This document shows, piece after piece, positions 8,284 to 17,794 of a DNA stretch of 64,000 nucleotides. Every line of letters begins with the position of its first letter. The first letter of the stretch is position 1. This DNA is from Streptomyces pluripotens (GTDB lineage: Bacteria > Actinomycetota > Actinomycetes > Streptomycetales > Streptomycetaceae). The stretch is taken from assembly GCF_000802245.2 (NCBI RefSeq), contig NZ_CP021080.1:4712001-4776000 (forward strand), read 5' to 3'. A program made the position numbers and the translations under genes. Below the pieces are notes generated by a model that was not told the origin of the DNA, made no database searches, and saw nothing but the letters and a program-made list of their open reading frames with translations.

Positions 8284-9144
8284 GTGCCAACTGCCATTGC
8301 CGTGACCAGCGCCGACCTGGCGCTGCCAGCACAGGACGAACGCACCGTGCCGGCCGTCGTGCTCGGCGGCCTCGACCGGCTTCCGCTGGACCACGCCCTC
8401 ACCGAACTGCACACCCTCACCGAGCAGTACGGGCACGTGGTCGTCGTCTGCTCGCCGGCCACCCCGGAATCGGTCCTGCGGCGGTTGTACACTCTGCGCT
8501 CGCTGCTGGAGAGCGACCGCATCGCCTTCTTTCGACCCGCTCTGCCGCCCCTGGCCATCGCGGTCCTGGCTCGGCAACTGCGGCAGCTCGCCTCCTGCGA
8601 TCTGAGCCCGGGTGTGCTCGCCTCCGCCGGGCGCCTGCTCACCCACTACCTTCACGCGGGCGCCGTCCTCGGTTCCGTGGCGAGGCTGGACCGGGTCCCG
8701 GTGGGCCTGAAGGCGCACGCCAAGTCATGGGTTCCCGGCAGTCAGTTCGCGGTCCTGGCCCACCCGGAGCCGCAGCTCGTGCGGATCGGGCCCGACGCCG
8801 CGCTCAACGGACCGGAGTTCCACACCTGGATGCTGGTCGCCAAGGGGCAGTTGCAGACCGATTGGGTCGCCGGACTGGGCACCCGGTGGAACGTGCACGG
8901 ACTGCGTGAGACCCCGCTCCCCGCCGAGTCCCCGATGTGGTGGGGGACCGGCCGGATGGTCGAGTTCTGCAGCTACCTCGCCGACCTGCCGGTCCTCTAC
9001 CAGCTGGTCACGTCCGTACGGCAGACCAGCTGCCACTGGTGCGGCATCGACGTCATCGGTGACCGCTGCGTCTTCTGCTCGGCCTGCCCGCCCCTGCCCG
9101 AACCAGCCACTCCCCGCGCCCTGGAACGGCGAACGCCGTCCTGA
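8284..9144 (+). CDS. Unknown protein with C-terminal zinc-ribbon-like cysteines, first gene of the Tad locus
   Basis: 286 residues from the GTG with GGGGAG upstream. I do not recognise the main domain. It is rich in Leu/Ala helices and central strands (VVVCSPATPESVLRRLYTLRSLLESDRIAFFRP). Near the C-terminus the pattern CHWCGIDVIGDRCVFCSACP gives CxxC...CxxC, a likely zinc site. No signal peptide or membrane span, so probably cytoplasmic. It lies 61 bp upstream of cpaB in the same direction, so a role in assembling or regulating the pilus is plausible but unproven. Confidence 0.7.
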   Translation: MPTAIAVTSADLALPAQDERTVPAVVLGGLDRLPLDHALTELHTLTEQYGHVVVVCSPATPESVLRRLYTLRSLLESDRIAFFRPALPPLAIAVLARQLRQLASCDLSPGVLASAGRLLTHYLHAGAVLGSVARLDRVPVGLKAHAKSWVPGSQFAVLAHPEPQLVRIGPDAALNGPEFHTWMLVAKGQLQTDWVAGLGTRWNVHGLRETPLPAESPMWWGTGRMVEFCSYLADLPVLYQLVTSVRQTSCHWCGIDVIGDRCVFCSACPPLPEPATPRALERRTPS

Positions 9145-9205
9145 CCGGCCCCGACAACAGCTCACATCCCGCTCGACCGATTCCCCCAATGAGGTTGCAC
9201 GGTTC

Positions 9206-9910
9206 ATGAACTCCCGTCAGCGCCGCGGCGTGATACTCCTGATTCTGTCGGTCCTGTGCGCCCTCGGAGCGTTCGCCGGCGTGCTCTCCGTCGTCCACGA
9301 CGTGAACTCCAAGGTCGGCCCCGAGGTCACCGCCTACCGGGTCAAGTCCGACGTGAAGCCCTACGCCGCGCTGGACGCGGAGCAGTTCGAGAAGGTCAGG
9401 ATGCCCAAGCGCTGGCTGTCCGGGAACGCCGTCACCGACCTCCGCCAGATCCGGGGAAAGATCGCCGTGACCACCCTGCGGGCCGGCTCCCTGCTGCAGA
9501 CCGACATGATCGTCGACCAGCCCGCCCTCCAGTCCGGACAGCAGGAGGTCGCCATCATGATCGACGCCGCCACGGGCGTGGCGGGCAAGATCACGCCGGG
9601 CTCACGGGTCAACGTGTACGCCACCTTCGAGGGAAAGAAGGACGGCGACCCGGACCAGTCGAAGATCATCGTCACCAACGCCCGGGTCCTCGACGTCGGC
9701 CACATCACCGCACTGGACCCCGACCGCAGCAAGAGCCAGCAGCCCGCCGAGGCCGTCCCCATCACCTTCGCGCTGTCCACCCTCGACGCCCAGCGCATCA
9801 CCTACGCCGAGTCCTTCGCCCAGCGCGTCCGGCTCGCCCTGGTGGCACCCGGCAGCGAGACCAGCGTCCCGGACAAGGACCGCACCTACGAACTCGCGAC
9901 GGACAAGTGA
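9206..9910 (+). CDS. cpaB: CpaB/RcpC-family Flp pilus assembly protein (SAF domain)
   Basis: 234 residues: one N-terminal membrane segment (about 8-30, VILLILSVLCALGAFAGVLSVV), then a SAF-type domain (about 40-110, YRVKSDVKPYAALDAEQFEKVRMP) and the RcpC/CpaB beta-domain (about 110-225). In Gram-negatives CpaB works near the secretin; here there is no outer membrane, so it probably acts at the outer face of the cell membrane. First recognisable Tad gene; cpaE follows 12 bp later. Confidence 0.85.
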   Translation: MNSRQRRGVILLILSVLCALGAFAGVLSVVHDVNSKVGPEVTAYRVKSDVKPYAALDAEQFEKVRMPKRWLSGNAVTDLRQIRGKIAVTTLRAGSLLQTDMIVDQPALQSGQQEVAIMIDAATGVAGKITPGSRVNVYATFEGKKDGDPDQSKIIVTNARVLDVGHITALDPDRSKSQQPAEAVPITFALSTLDAQRITYAESFAQRVRLALVAPGSETSVPDKDRTYELATDK

Positions 9911-9922
9911 GAGGCGGCCCGC

Positions 9923-11182
9923 ATGCCCACCAGGATCCTCCCGGCCGGTGCGGACCCGGATGCCGTCCGCTCCCTCACCACCCTGCTCAGCCAGCTCCCC
10001 GACGCCGAACCACAGCCGCCGGTGACCGACTCCACCCAGCTGGTCGACACCCTCGCCCGGCTCGCCACGGAGTCGGTGGACGAGCTTCCGGAAGTCATCG
10101 TCGTCCATGAACACATCGGCCCGGTCCCCGCCCTGGAGCTGATCCGCGAGGTCGCCCTGCGCTTCCCGGCCGCAGGAGTCATCCTCGTCACCACCGACGC
10201 GAGCCCCGGCCTGTTCGCCGCCGCCATGGACTCCGGCGCCCGCGGCCTGGTCGCGCTGCCGCTGTCGTACGAGGACCTCGCCAGCCGCGTGCAGGCCGTC
10301 GCCCAGTGGTCGACGGGCGTACGGCGGCACCTCGGCCATGGCGTGGACGAGTTCGGCGGGGCCGGTGGCACCGTCGTCACGGTCAGCGGCGCCAAGGGCG
10401 GTACCGGCGCCACCCTGACCGCCATCCAGCTGGCCCTCGCCGCCCAGGCCTCCGGTCGCGCCACCGCCCTCGTCGACCTCGACCTCCAGACCGGCGACAT
10501 CGCCTCCTACCTCGACATCCAGTTCCGCCGCTCAGTGGCCGACCTCGCCGCCATCACGGACATCTCCCCGCGCGTCCTCGCCGACGTCGTGTTCCGCCAC
10601 GACACCGGCCTCGCCCTGCTCCTCGCGCCCGCCGAGGGCGAACGCGGCGAGGACGTCACCGACCGGGCCGCCCGCCAGATCGTCAGCGCGCTGCGCTCCC
10701 GCTACGAGATCGTCGTCATCGATTGCGGTGCCCAACTCGGCGGGGCCGGCGCGGCGGCCGTCGAGACGGCCGACACCGCCCTGCTGGTCACCACGCCGGA
10801 CGTGATCGCCGTCCGCGCCGCCAAGCGGACGGTACGGATGTGGGACCGGTTGCAGATCCGCAAGGCCGAGGAGACGACAGTGGTCGTCAACCGGCATACG
10901 CGGAGTACGGAGATCCAGCCCGCGCTGGTGCAGCGCATCACCGGCACGGCCCTCGCGCGCACCACCGTCCCCGCCAACTTCAAGGAACTGCAGGGGGTGG
11001 TGGACGCGGGCCGGGTCCACGAACTCGACAGCAGGAGCGCGGTGAAGCAGGCCTTGTGGGGACTGGCGGGCGAGCTGGGGCTGGCGAAGTCGGCGAAGAC
11101 GGCCGAGGGGACTTCCCACCGCGGGGGCGGACGGCTGCGGGGCGACCGCGGGTCGGTGGGCTTCCGGCGGCGGAAGGAGTGA
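9923..11182 (+). CDS. cpaE: CpaE/TadZ-family ParA-like ATPase for pilus localisation
   Basis: 419 residues. N-terminal receiver-like domain (about 1-130, with LTTLLSQLPDAEP and PEVIVVHEHIGP), then a MinD/ParA ATPase whose deviant Walker A SGAKGGTGATLTAIQ (Lys158) and DLDLQTGDIASYLD are clear. TadZ proteins position the Tad machine, usually at a pole. The C-terminal tail (about 390-419) is basic and low complexity. Confidence 0.9.
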   Translation: MPTRILPAGADPDAVRSLTTLLSQLPDAEPQPPVTDSTQLVDTLARLATESVDELPEVIVVHEHIGPVPALELIREVALRFPAAGVILVTTDASPGLFAAAMDSGARGLVALPLSYEDLASRVQAVAQWSTGVRRHLGHGVDEFGGAGGTVVTVSGAKGGTGATLTAIQLALAAQASGRATALVDLDLQTGDIASYLDIQFRRSVADLAAITDISPRVLADVVFRHDTGLALLLAPAEGERGEDVTDRAARQIVSALRSRYEIVVIDCGAQLGGAGAAAVETADTALLVTTPDVIAVRAAKRTVRMWDRLQIRKAEETTVVVNRHTRSTEIQPALVQRITGTALARTTVPANFKELQGVVDAGRVHELDSRSAVKQALWGLAGELGLAKSAKTAEGTSHRGGGRLRGDRGSVGFRRRKE

Positions 11183-11190
11183 GCGCCGCC

Positions 11191-11625
11191 ATGAGACGGC
11201 CGGGCGAGCGACGGCGGGACCAACCGCCCCTGGGAGGGTGCGGGGACCTGGGAGAGCACGGCGACCGGGGACAGGTGAGCGTGGAACTCCTGGGCATGGC
11301 ACCGCTGATCATCCTGACGCTGGTGCTGATGTGGCAGGCCGTGTTGGTGGGGTACGCCTACACGCTCGCGGGGAATGCTGCGGACGAAGGTGTGCGGGCG
11401 GGAACGGCGGTACCTCGGGGGGAGCGGTTCGGCGTGTGCGAACAGGCGGCACTGAAGCACCTGTCGGGGGCGTGGCGAGGGGGCGCGACCGTGGAGTCCT
11501 GCGGAGGGACCGGTTATGTGACGGCGGACGTGGCCATCAAGGTCCCCGTGCTCTTCCCCGGCTCCATCGACTTCCCCGTCACCGTGCACGGCCACGCCGG
11601 GGCTGTGGAAGAGGTGAAGCGCTGA
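11191..11625 (+). CDS. TadE-like pseudopilin 1
   Basis: 144 residues. The class-defining segment is DRGQVSVELLGMAPLIILTLVLMWQAVLVGYAYTL: a short basic leader, a prepilin-type G|QxxxE cleavage motif and one hydrophobic helix, followed by an extracellular domain containing two cysteines (CEQAALKH...VESCGG). ATG at 11191 preferred, with AAGGAG upstream; an in-frame GTG at 11179 overlaps the cpaE stop. TadE-type pseudopilins are needed for Flp pilus assembly. Confidence 0.82.
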   Translation: MRRPGERRRDQPPLGGCGDLGEHGDRGQVSVELLGMAPLIILTLVLMWQAVLVGYAYTLAGNAADEGVRAGTAVPRGERFGVCEQAALKHLSGAWRGGATVESCGGTGYVTADVAIKVPVLFPGSIDFPVTVHGHAGAVEEVKR

Positions 11626-11626
11626 G

Positions 11627-12085
11627 ATGCCGTACGGGCGTGGAAATGCTCGCACAGGTGCCCAGGGGGCGGACGGGCACAGTAGCGGGCGTGGCTACGG
11701 GCGCGGTAGCGGGCGTGCGCGGGGGTGCAGGCGGCGGGACACGGGTCAAGTGGCCATCGAGTACCTCGGGTTCGTGCCGATCCTGCTGATCGTCGGACTG
11801 GCCGGCATCCAGCTCGGCGCGGTCGCCTACGCGGCCGAGCAGGCCGGAACGGCGGCCCGGGCGGGCGCCCGAGCCGCGTCCCTAGGACGGTCCACAGCAC
11901 AGGCCTGCACGGACGCGGTGAGCGGCGGGATCAAGGTGACCTGCTCGTCCGGCGGCGGAGGCGGCTCCGTCACCGTCACCGCGACCGTGCACATCCCCGA
12001 GATCGTCTGGGACCTCGGCGACGCCACCAAGACCGCGACCATGCCGCTGGACCACGGACCAGGACAGAGGAGCAGCGGACCATGA
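11627..12085 (+). CDS. TadE-like pseudopilin 2
   Basis: 152 residues. A Gly/Arg-rich leader of about 38 residues precedes DTGQVAIEYLGFVPILLIVGLAGIQLGAVAY, the TadE prepilin signature and membrane helix. The periplasm-side part is short, with two cysteines and a Gly-rich loop (SSGGGGGS). Starts 1 bp after the previous stop and its end overlaps cpaF by 4 bp, so tightly coupled. A second TadE next to the first suggests a heteromeric minor-pilin pair. Confidence 0.82.
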   Translation: MPYGRGNARTGAQGADGHSSGRGYGRGSGRARGCRRRDTGQVAIEYLGFVPILLIVGLAGIQLGAVAYAAEQAGTAARAGARAASLGRSTAQACTDAVSGGIKVTCSSGGGGGSVTVTATVHIPEIVWDLGDATKTATMPLDHGPGQRSSGP

Positions 12086-13419
12086 GCCTGCGGGCACGTA
12101 TCAACACCCCGGAGGAGCACCGCAGCCGGGGCGAGGACGGGCATCTGGTCGCCTCCTACCGCGCCAAGCTGCTGGAGGAGATCGACCTTGCGGAGATGGG
12201 CTCGCTGGCCGCCGCCGAGCGCCGGGCCCGGCTCGAGCGGGTGCTCGGGCACATCATCAGCCGCGAGGGCCCCGTGCTGTCGACGGTGGAGCGCTCCCAG
12301 CTGATCCGCCGGGTCGTGGACGAGGCGCTCGGCCTCGGCATCCTGGAACCGCTGCTTGAGGACGCCTCCGTCACCGAGATCATGGTGAACGGCCCCGACA
12401 CGATCTTCGTGGAGCGCGGCGGCCGCGTCGAGCAGTTGCCACTCCGCTTCGTCTCCGCCGACCAGCTGATGCAGACCATCGAACGGATCGTCTCGACGGT
12501 CAACCGCCGGGTCGACGAGTCCAACCCGATGGTGGACGCCCGCCTTCCCTCCGGCGAACGTGTCAATGTCATCATCCCGCCGCTCTCACTGACCGGCCCG
12601 ATCCTCACCATCCGCCGTTTCCCGCGCTCCTACACCCTCCAGGAACTGATCGGCTTCGGCTCGCTCGACGAGCACATGGTGTACCTGCTGGCCGGGCTGG
12701 TGCAGGCCAAGTTCAACATCATCGTCTCGGGTGCGACGGGCACGGGGAAGACCACCTTGCTCAACGCCCTGTCCGGACTCATCCCGCCACACGAACGCAT
12801 TATCACCATCGAGGACTCCGCCGAACTCCAGCTCCAGCAGACACACGTGGTCCGCCTGGAGTCACGTCCGCCGAACGTCGAGGGCAACGGACAGGTCACC
12901 ATCCGCGACCTCGTCCGCAACTCGTTGCGCATGCGCCCCGACCGGATCGTGGTCGGTGAGGTCCGCGGCGGCGAATCCCTCGACATGCTGCAGGCCATGT
13001 CCACGGGCCACGACGGCTCCCTCGCCACCGTGCACGCCAACAGCGCCGAGGACGCCCTGACCCGTCTGCAGACCCTCGCCTCGATGTCCGACGTCGAGGT
13101 GCCCTTCGCGGCGTTGCACGACCAGATCAACAGCGCGGTCGACGTCATCGTCCAGCTCACCCGGTTCGCCGACGGCGCCCGACGCATCACCGAGATCGCG
13201 CTGCTCGACAGCCACGGCGGGGAACCGTACCGGCTGGCGACCGTGGCCCGGTTCGACGCCCGGCCCATGACTCCCGACGGCCGCGTCCCCGGCTCCTTCC
13301 AGTACTTCCCCCTCCCACGCCGTACCGCCGACCGCCTCTACATGGCGAGCCAGCCCGTCCCGCAGGCCTTCGGCGTCGCCCATTCCGCGCAGCAGCTCGC
13401 CACCCGAGAAGCCAGGTAG
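12082..13419 (+). CDS. cpaF: CpaF/TadA-family secretion ATPase
   Basis: 445 residues, typical for type II/IV secretion ATPases of the Tad branch. Walker [10 protein letters not shown] at about 217-225, Asp box ([11 protein letters not shown]), Walker B ([14 protein letters not shown]) and His box ([15 protein letters not shown]) are all intact. Hexameric motor that powers Flp pilus extension and possibly retraction. Start ATG overlaps the stop of the TadE-like gene (ATGA). Confidence 0.95.
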   Translation: MSLRARINTPEEHRSRGEDGHLVASYRAKLLEEIDLAEMGSLAAAERRARLERVLGHIISREGPVLSTVERSQLIRRVVDEALGLGILEPLLEDASVTEIMVNGPDTIFVERGGRVEQLPLRFVSADQLMQTIERIVSTVNRRVDESNPMVDARLPSGERVNVIIPPLSLTGPILTIRRFPRSYTLQELIGFGSLDEHMVYLLAGLVQAKFNIIVSGATGTGKTTLLNALSGLIPPHERIITIEDSAELQLQQTHVVRLESRPPNVEGNGQVTIRDLVRNSLRMRPDRIVVGEVRGGESLDMLQAMSTGHDGSLATVHANSAEDALTRLQTLASMSDVEVPFAALHDQINSAVDVIVQLTRFADGARRITEIALLDSHGGEPYRLATVARFDARPMTPDGRVPGSFQYFPLPRRTADRLYMASQPVPQAFGVAHSAQQLATREAR

Positions 13420-13431
13420 GTAGGCAACCCC

Positions 13432-14376
13432 ATGGAACTCCACACCCTCGTCCAGCTGACCACCGGCGTGGCGCTGCTGACCTGCGTGCTGGCAGTGGTC
13501 GGCGTGCACACCTACGCCTCGGGCCGGGCCCAGCGCGCCGCGCTCGTCGACCGACTCACGCACACCGGTCCGCCTCCGGCGACCGGCCGCAGACGCCGCT
13601 TCGGCGACCTCGACCGGCGGCTGCGCCGCACCCGCTTCGGCCGCTGGCTGGAACTGCGCCTCGCCACGACCGGCCTGGACGTCACACCAGGCGAGTTCTT
13701 CGTCTACATGCTCGCCACGGTCGCCGCGCTCTGGCTGATCGGCCAGGCCACGCTGGCCCCCTTCTTCGGACCGCTCGCAGGGCTCCTCGGTGTCTGGGCG
13801 ACCGTGCAATTCCTCAACTGGCAACGCCAGAAACGCATCGAGCGCTTCATCGGCCAGCTTCCCGAACTAGCCCGCATCCTGGCCAACGCAACCCAGGCCG
13901 GCCTGGCCCTGCGCACCGCGATCGGCATGGCGGCGGAGGAACTGGAGGCCCCGGCGGGCGAGGAACTCGCCAAGGTGTCCGACCAACTGGCCATCGGCCA
14001 CACCCTGGAGGACGCGCTCGGCGAGCTCGCCGCCCGGCTCCCCTCTCGCGAACTGGTGGTGCTCGTCACGACCCTGGTGCTGTCCAACCGGGCCGGCGGC
14101 CAGGTGGTCTCCGCGCTGCGGAACCTGACCGAGACGCTGGAGGAACGCAAGGAGACCCGGCGTGAGGTCCGCACCCAGCTCTCCCAGGTGACCATGACGT
14201 CGTACGCCGTACCCGTCCTCGGCATCGGCGCGCTGTTCCTGATGAACGGTGTCAAGGACGGCGCCCTGGAACGCATGACCGGCTCGCCGGTCGGCCAGGC
14301 CTGCGTGGTCATCGCCTTCTCCCTGTACGCCGTCGGATTCGTGTTCATCCGGCGCCTGAGCCGGATCGACGTGTGA
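13432..14376 (+). CDS. tadB: TadB-family inner-membrane platform protein
   Basis: 314 residues. Membrane helices at about 8-25, 85-125 and in the C-terminal third (VPVLGIGALFLMNG, ACVVIAFSLYAVGFVFI) flank a cytoplasmic T2SSF/GspF domain (RFIGQLPELARILANATQAGLALRTAI...LVVLVTTLVLSNRAGG). With TadC it forms the membrane platform that passes pilin from the membrane to the CpaF motor. Confidence 0.9.
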   Translation: MELHTLVQLTTGVALLTCVLAVVGVHTYASGRAQRAALVDRLTHTGPPPATGRRRRFGDLDRRLRRTRFGRWLELRLATTGLDVTPGEFFVYMLATVAALWLIGQATLAPFFGPLAGLLGVWATVQFLNWQRQKRIERFIGQLPELARILANATQAGLALRTAIGMAAEELEAPAGEELAKVSDQLAIGHTLEDALGELAARLPSRELVVLVTTLVLSNRAGGQVVSALRNLTETLEERKETRREVRTQLSQVTMTSYAVPVLGIGALFLMNGVKDGALERMTGSPVGQACVVIAFSLYAVGFVFIRRLSRIDV

Positions 14377-14386
14377 GGACGACGCC

Positions 14387-15274
14387 ATGGGATTCCTCCT
14401 CGCGCTGCTGATGGGCGTCGGCGTCCTGGGCGCCTTCGCCGGCATCCGCATGTACCGCGCGGACGCGAAGCTCCCCAGCGACCTTGCCGTGGCCCTGGAG
14501 GTCGGTGCCACCCGCACCGGCGCGGTGGGTTCCGTCATCGACCGCATGGGCATGCGCTACGCCCCGGCCGTCCTCCGCCTCATGGGGCCCCGCCTGGTCG
14601 CCAAGTACCGCCGCAAGATCGACCTCGCGGGCAACCCCGGCGGCCTGACCATCGACCGGTACGCGGCCCGCCGTGCGGTCTACGGCGTGCTCGGCGGCGT
14701 GGGCTTCCTCGTCTTCCTGCTCCGCGGCCAGTGGTTCGTCGCCCTGCTGCTCCTGCTGTTCGGCGCGTTCTGGACCGAGGTCGGCATCTGGTCCGCGATG
14801 CGGGTCCGCAGGGACGTCATCGAGCGCACGCTGCCGGACTTCCTGGATGTGCTGGCGGTGGTGGTCAGCGCGGGCCTGGGGTTCCGCCAGGCCCTGGACC
14901 GGGTCGCCTCCCGCTACGAGGGTCCGTGGGCCGACGAACTCCACATCACCCTGCGCCAGATGGACCTGGGCATGAGCCGGCGCCAGGCGTTCGCGGAACT
15001 GCGTCGCCGCAACGACTCCGAGCAGGTCGCGATGTTCGTGACGGCACTGCAGCAGGGCGAGGAACTGGGCGCGCCCATCGTGGACACCCTCGTCTCCCTG
15101 GCCAAGGACATGCGTCGCACCGACGCCCAGAACGCCCGCCGCAAGGCCGCCCGCGCGGTACCCAAGGCCACGCTGATGATCACCACGTTCATGGTTCCGG
15201 CGACGATGCTCCTGCTCGGCGCGGGCCTGCTCCTGGGCTCCGGGGTGGACTTCGGCTCCCTCACGGGGAAGTGA
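14387..15274 (+). CDS. tadC: TadC-family inner-membrane platform protein
   Basis: 295 residues with the TadC order: N-terminal helix, a paired hydrophobic segment (VYGVLGGVGFLVFLLRGQWFVALLLLLFGAF), a cytoplasmic T2SSF domain (DFLDVLAVVVSAGLGFRQALDRVA...FVTALQQGEELGAPI) and a C-terminal helix (LMITTFMVPATMLLLGAGLLLG). Ten bp after tadB. Partner of TadB in the pilus base. Confidence 0.9.
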   Translation: MGFLLALLMGVGVLGAFAGIRMYRADAKLPSDLAVALEVGATRTGAVGSVIDRMGMRYAPAVLRLMGPRLVAKYRRKIDLAGNPGGLTIDRYAARRAVYGVLGGVGFLVFLLRGQWFVALLLLLFGAFWTEVGIWSAMRVRRDVIERTLPDFLDVLAVVVSAGLGFRQALDRVASRYEGPWADELHITLRQMDLGMSRRQAFAELRRRNDSEQVAMFVTALQQGEELGAPIVDTLVSLAKDMRRTDAQNARRKAARAVPKATLMITTFMVPATMLLLGAGLLLGSGVDFGSLTGK

Positions 15275-15284
15275 GGGCGGGGTG

Positions 15285-16895
15285 ATGGTGACACGACCGA
15301 TGGAATGCGGGCGCGCCGGGTCCGCCGGGGGCGTGTCCTGCGCGGAACGGATGCGGAGGTCCCCGGAGGGGGCCTTCGGCGGGTGGCCGCGCGGGGTCGC
15401 AGCTCGCGCGGGGTGGCCGAGGTGGGCCGCCGTGCGTGGAGGGTGGCGCAGGGGAGGCACCACGCGCTCGCCGCGCCGCTGGAAGGCGTCGGCCGGTAGC
15501 GGGGGAGGCGGTACAGGGGCCGGTACAAGGACTGGTATGGAGGCAGGGGCCAGTACACCCGCGACAGCGGCGGCGCCTGGTGTGGCGACCGCGGCGGGGG
15601 GCGCGGCCGAGCCGTCGGAGAAGATCCAGGTCCGTGCATTGCAGGCGTTGTGCCGGCAGGTCTTTGGTTTCCGACTGGCCATGATCGTCCTGGCGGCCCC
15701 GGCGGCCCTGCTCAACGCCGCCCCCGGACTCGGCGCCCGCCTGGTCGGAGCGGCCGTGGTCATCACGTTCATGGTGTCCTACGTCCTGTTCCGCGACTGG
15801 GAACGTTTCGGGCCCCTCCTTCTGCGACACCCCACCCTCCTCGCCGCCGACACCCTCTTCGGATCCCTCCTCCTCGTCTCAGCAGGCCCGGACACCACCC
15901 TCGCCTACGTGAGCGTCTGCACTCCGTTGTTGGCCGGTCTGGTCTACAGCTGGCGCGGCGCGGCCTGCTTCGCCTCCCTCCAGTCCCTGATCCTGCTTCT
16001 TGTTCACGCCACCCTGAACACCGATCGGCACGCGCCCGTCGCCGAGGCACTGTTTCTGCCCGGCCTGTGTGTCGTCGCCGGAGCCATGGGCTCCACCCTG
16101 CGCGACCTGATGCTCCGCTTCGGCGCGGCGACCCAGGCACTGACGACGACCCAGGCGCGCCTCGCGGCTGCGGAGGCAGTCAGTGCCGAACGTGCCCGGC
16201 TGGCCCGTGAGATGCACGACTCCGTGGCCAAGACGCTCTACGGGGTGGCCCTGGCGGCGGACGGCCTGGCGTCGACCGTGTCGATGGCCACCCCCGACCC
16301 GGCCCGTCTCAAGGAACAGGCGGAACTTGTGTCCCGGTCGGCGCGCAGAGCGGCCGCGGAGTCACGGGAATTGCTGACGGACCTGCGGCGGGAGCGGCCG
16401 GAAACGCCCGAGGAGGAGCAGCCAGGCACCGTGGAGTCGTCCGAGCGGATCACGGTCTGGCGCGAACTGGAGCTCCTGGCCCGTGACGTCACCGCACGAA
16501 CCGGACTGCTGGTCACCTGTCACTGGTCGTGTGTGCCGGAGCTTCCCGTGCTGCCGGCGCCCCTCACCCACCACCTCTTCTCCATCGTCGCGGAAGCGCT
16601 GGAGAACACCCATCGCCACGCCTTTGCGACCCATGTCGAGGTCCGGGCCGCCGTCGATGGTGACCTGCTCCGTCTTGCCATTCGCGACGACGGCACCGGC
16701 ATCCCGTCCGGAATGACCCTCGAACGACTCTGCGCCTCGGGCCACTTCGGCCTGCTCGGCATGGTCGAACGAGCTGCCCAGGCAGGTGCCCGCATCCGTA
16801 TCGGGCAAGTCCGTCACCAGCCAGGCACGGAGGTACGAGTGGAGCTGCCCGTATCCGTCCTGAACCGAGTCGATCCGTCCCTCCGGGAAGACTGA
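15285..16895 (+). CDS. NarL-type sensor histidine kinase of the Tad locus
   Basis: 536 residues if started at 15285. About five hydrophobic segments (residues about 125-260) precede a HisKA_3 dimerisation domain with the phospho-acceptor H-box LAREMHDSVAKTLYG and a C-terminal HATPase_c domain (AEALENTHRHA N-box, RDDGTGIP, FGLLGMVERA). The first 84 residues are Arg/Gly-rich and poorly coding in look; an in-frame ATG at 15537 preceded by AAGGA is a good alternative start. Ends 12 bp before the response regulator. It probably senses an envelope or growth signal and controls pilus expression. Confidence 0.88.
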   Translation: MVTRPMECGRAGSAGGVSCAERMRRSPEGAFGGWPRGVAARAGWPRWAAVRGGWRRGGTTRSPRRWKASAGSGGGGTGAGTRTGMEAGASTPATAAAPGVATAAGGAAEPSEKIQVRALQALCRQVFGFRLAMIVLAAPAALLNAAPGLGARLVGAAVVITFMVSYVLFRDWERFGPLLLRHPTLLAADTLFGSLLLVSAGPDTTLAYVSVCTPLLAGLVYSWRGAACFASLQSLILLLVHATLNTDRHAPVAEALFLPGLCVVAGAMGSTLRDLMLRFGAATQALTTTQARLAAAEAVSAERARLAREMHDSVAKTLYGVALAADGLASTVSMATPDPARLKEQAELVSRSARRAAAESRELLTDLRRERPETPEEEQPGTVESSERITVWRELELLARDVTARTGLLVTCHWSCVPELPVLPAPLTHHLFSIVAEALENTHRHAFATHVEVRAAVDGDLLRLAIRDDGTGIPSGMTLERLCASGHFGLLGMVERAAQAGARIRIGQVRHQPGTEVRVELPVSVLNRVDPSLRED

Positions 16896-16907
16896 GAGGA
16901 GGCACCG

Positions 16908-17669
16908 ATGCAGGACAGCCATCCCCAGCCGGACTTCCCGGGGCCGGCCTCGCCTGGCTGCGCGCCGCTGCGGCTGCTGGTCGCCGACGACAACCCGGTG
17001 GTCCGTGCGGGCCTGGTCGCCCTGCTCTCGGGCCGCGAGGACACCACCGTGGTGGCAGAGGCAGCGGATGGCCGTGAGGCGTACCAGGCAGCTCTTGAGC
17101 ACCGCCCTGACGTCATCCTCCTCGATGTCCGGATGCCCGGAGTCGATGGAATGTCGGCGTTGCCGCATCTGGTCCGGCTGGCTCCGGTCATGATGCTCAC
17201 CTATAGCCACGAGACGGAGACCGTGCGGGAGGCGCTCCGGCTGGGGGCGGGGGGATACCTGGTGCACGGCGAGTTCACGACGGAGCAGCTGGGGCGGGCG
17301 GTGCGGGACGTGAGGGAGGGACGGCCGCATGTGACACCGGGGGCGGCGAGCGCGTTACTCACCGAGCTTCGTAGGAGTGCGCCTGCACATGCAGAAGGTC
17401 AACATCCCCTATTCGTAAGGGATAAAAACCCTCAAGCACTTTCGCAACTGCAATCATCTGTGGGACAGTCATGCCGTTCGCGGTTCCGGCTGAGTACCAG
17501 GGAGGCGGAGATCATGGACCTCATCGCGTCCGGCATGAGCAACCAACAGATCGCCGCCGTCTGCTTCATCAGCGAGAAGACGGTCAAGAACCACATCAAC
17601 CGCATTTTCGCCAAGCTCCACAGCACGACCAGGTCCCAGGCGACGGCAAAGTGGCTGGGGGTGGTCTGA
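16908..17669 (+). CDS. NarL/LuxR-type response regulator of the Tad locus, with a TTA codon
   Basis: 253 residues: receiver domain (about 20-140) with acidic pair Asp27/Asp28 and phospho-acceptor Asp73 (ILLDVRMPG), then a linker and a LuxR HTH (about 190-253, LSTREAEIMDLIASGMSNQQIA). Two oddities. The conserved receiver lysine is replaced by His120 (GGYLVHG), which may alter phosphorylation. Leu150 is encoded by TTA (17355-17357), so translation should depend on the bldA tRNA. The linker DNA at about 17390-17470 is AT-rich with rare codons. Paired with the upstream kinase. Confidence 0.92.
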   Translation: MQDSHPQPDFPGPASPGCAPLRLLVADDNPVVRAGLVALLSGREDTTVVAEAADGREAYQAALEHRPDVILLDVRMPGVDGMSALPHLVRLAPVMMLTYSHETETVREALRLGAGGYLVHGEFTTEQLGRAVRDVREGRPHVTPGAASALLTELRRSAPAHAEGQHPLFVRDKNPQALSQLQSSVGQSCRSRFRLSTREAEIMDLIASGMSNQQIAAVCFISEKTVKNHINRIFAKLHSTTRSQATAKWLGVV

Positions 17670-17794
17670 GGTGCCGGTGCGGGGGAACGCCGACGGCGCG
17701 CAATGGGCCCGGGATTGGGCCCTGGGACCCTCCGGGGATCGGTGTGTGGAGTCTTACGTTTGCCGAATCCGAAGCGAAGCCGGAGGGGAGCACG

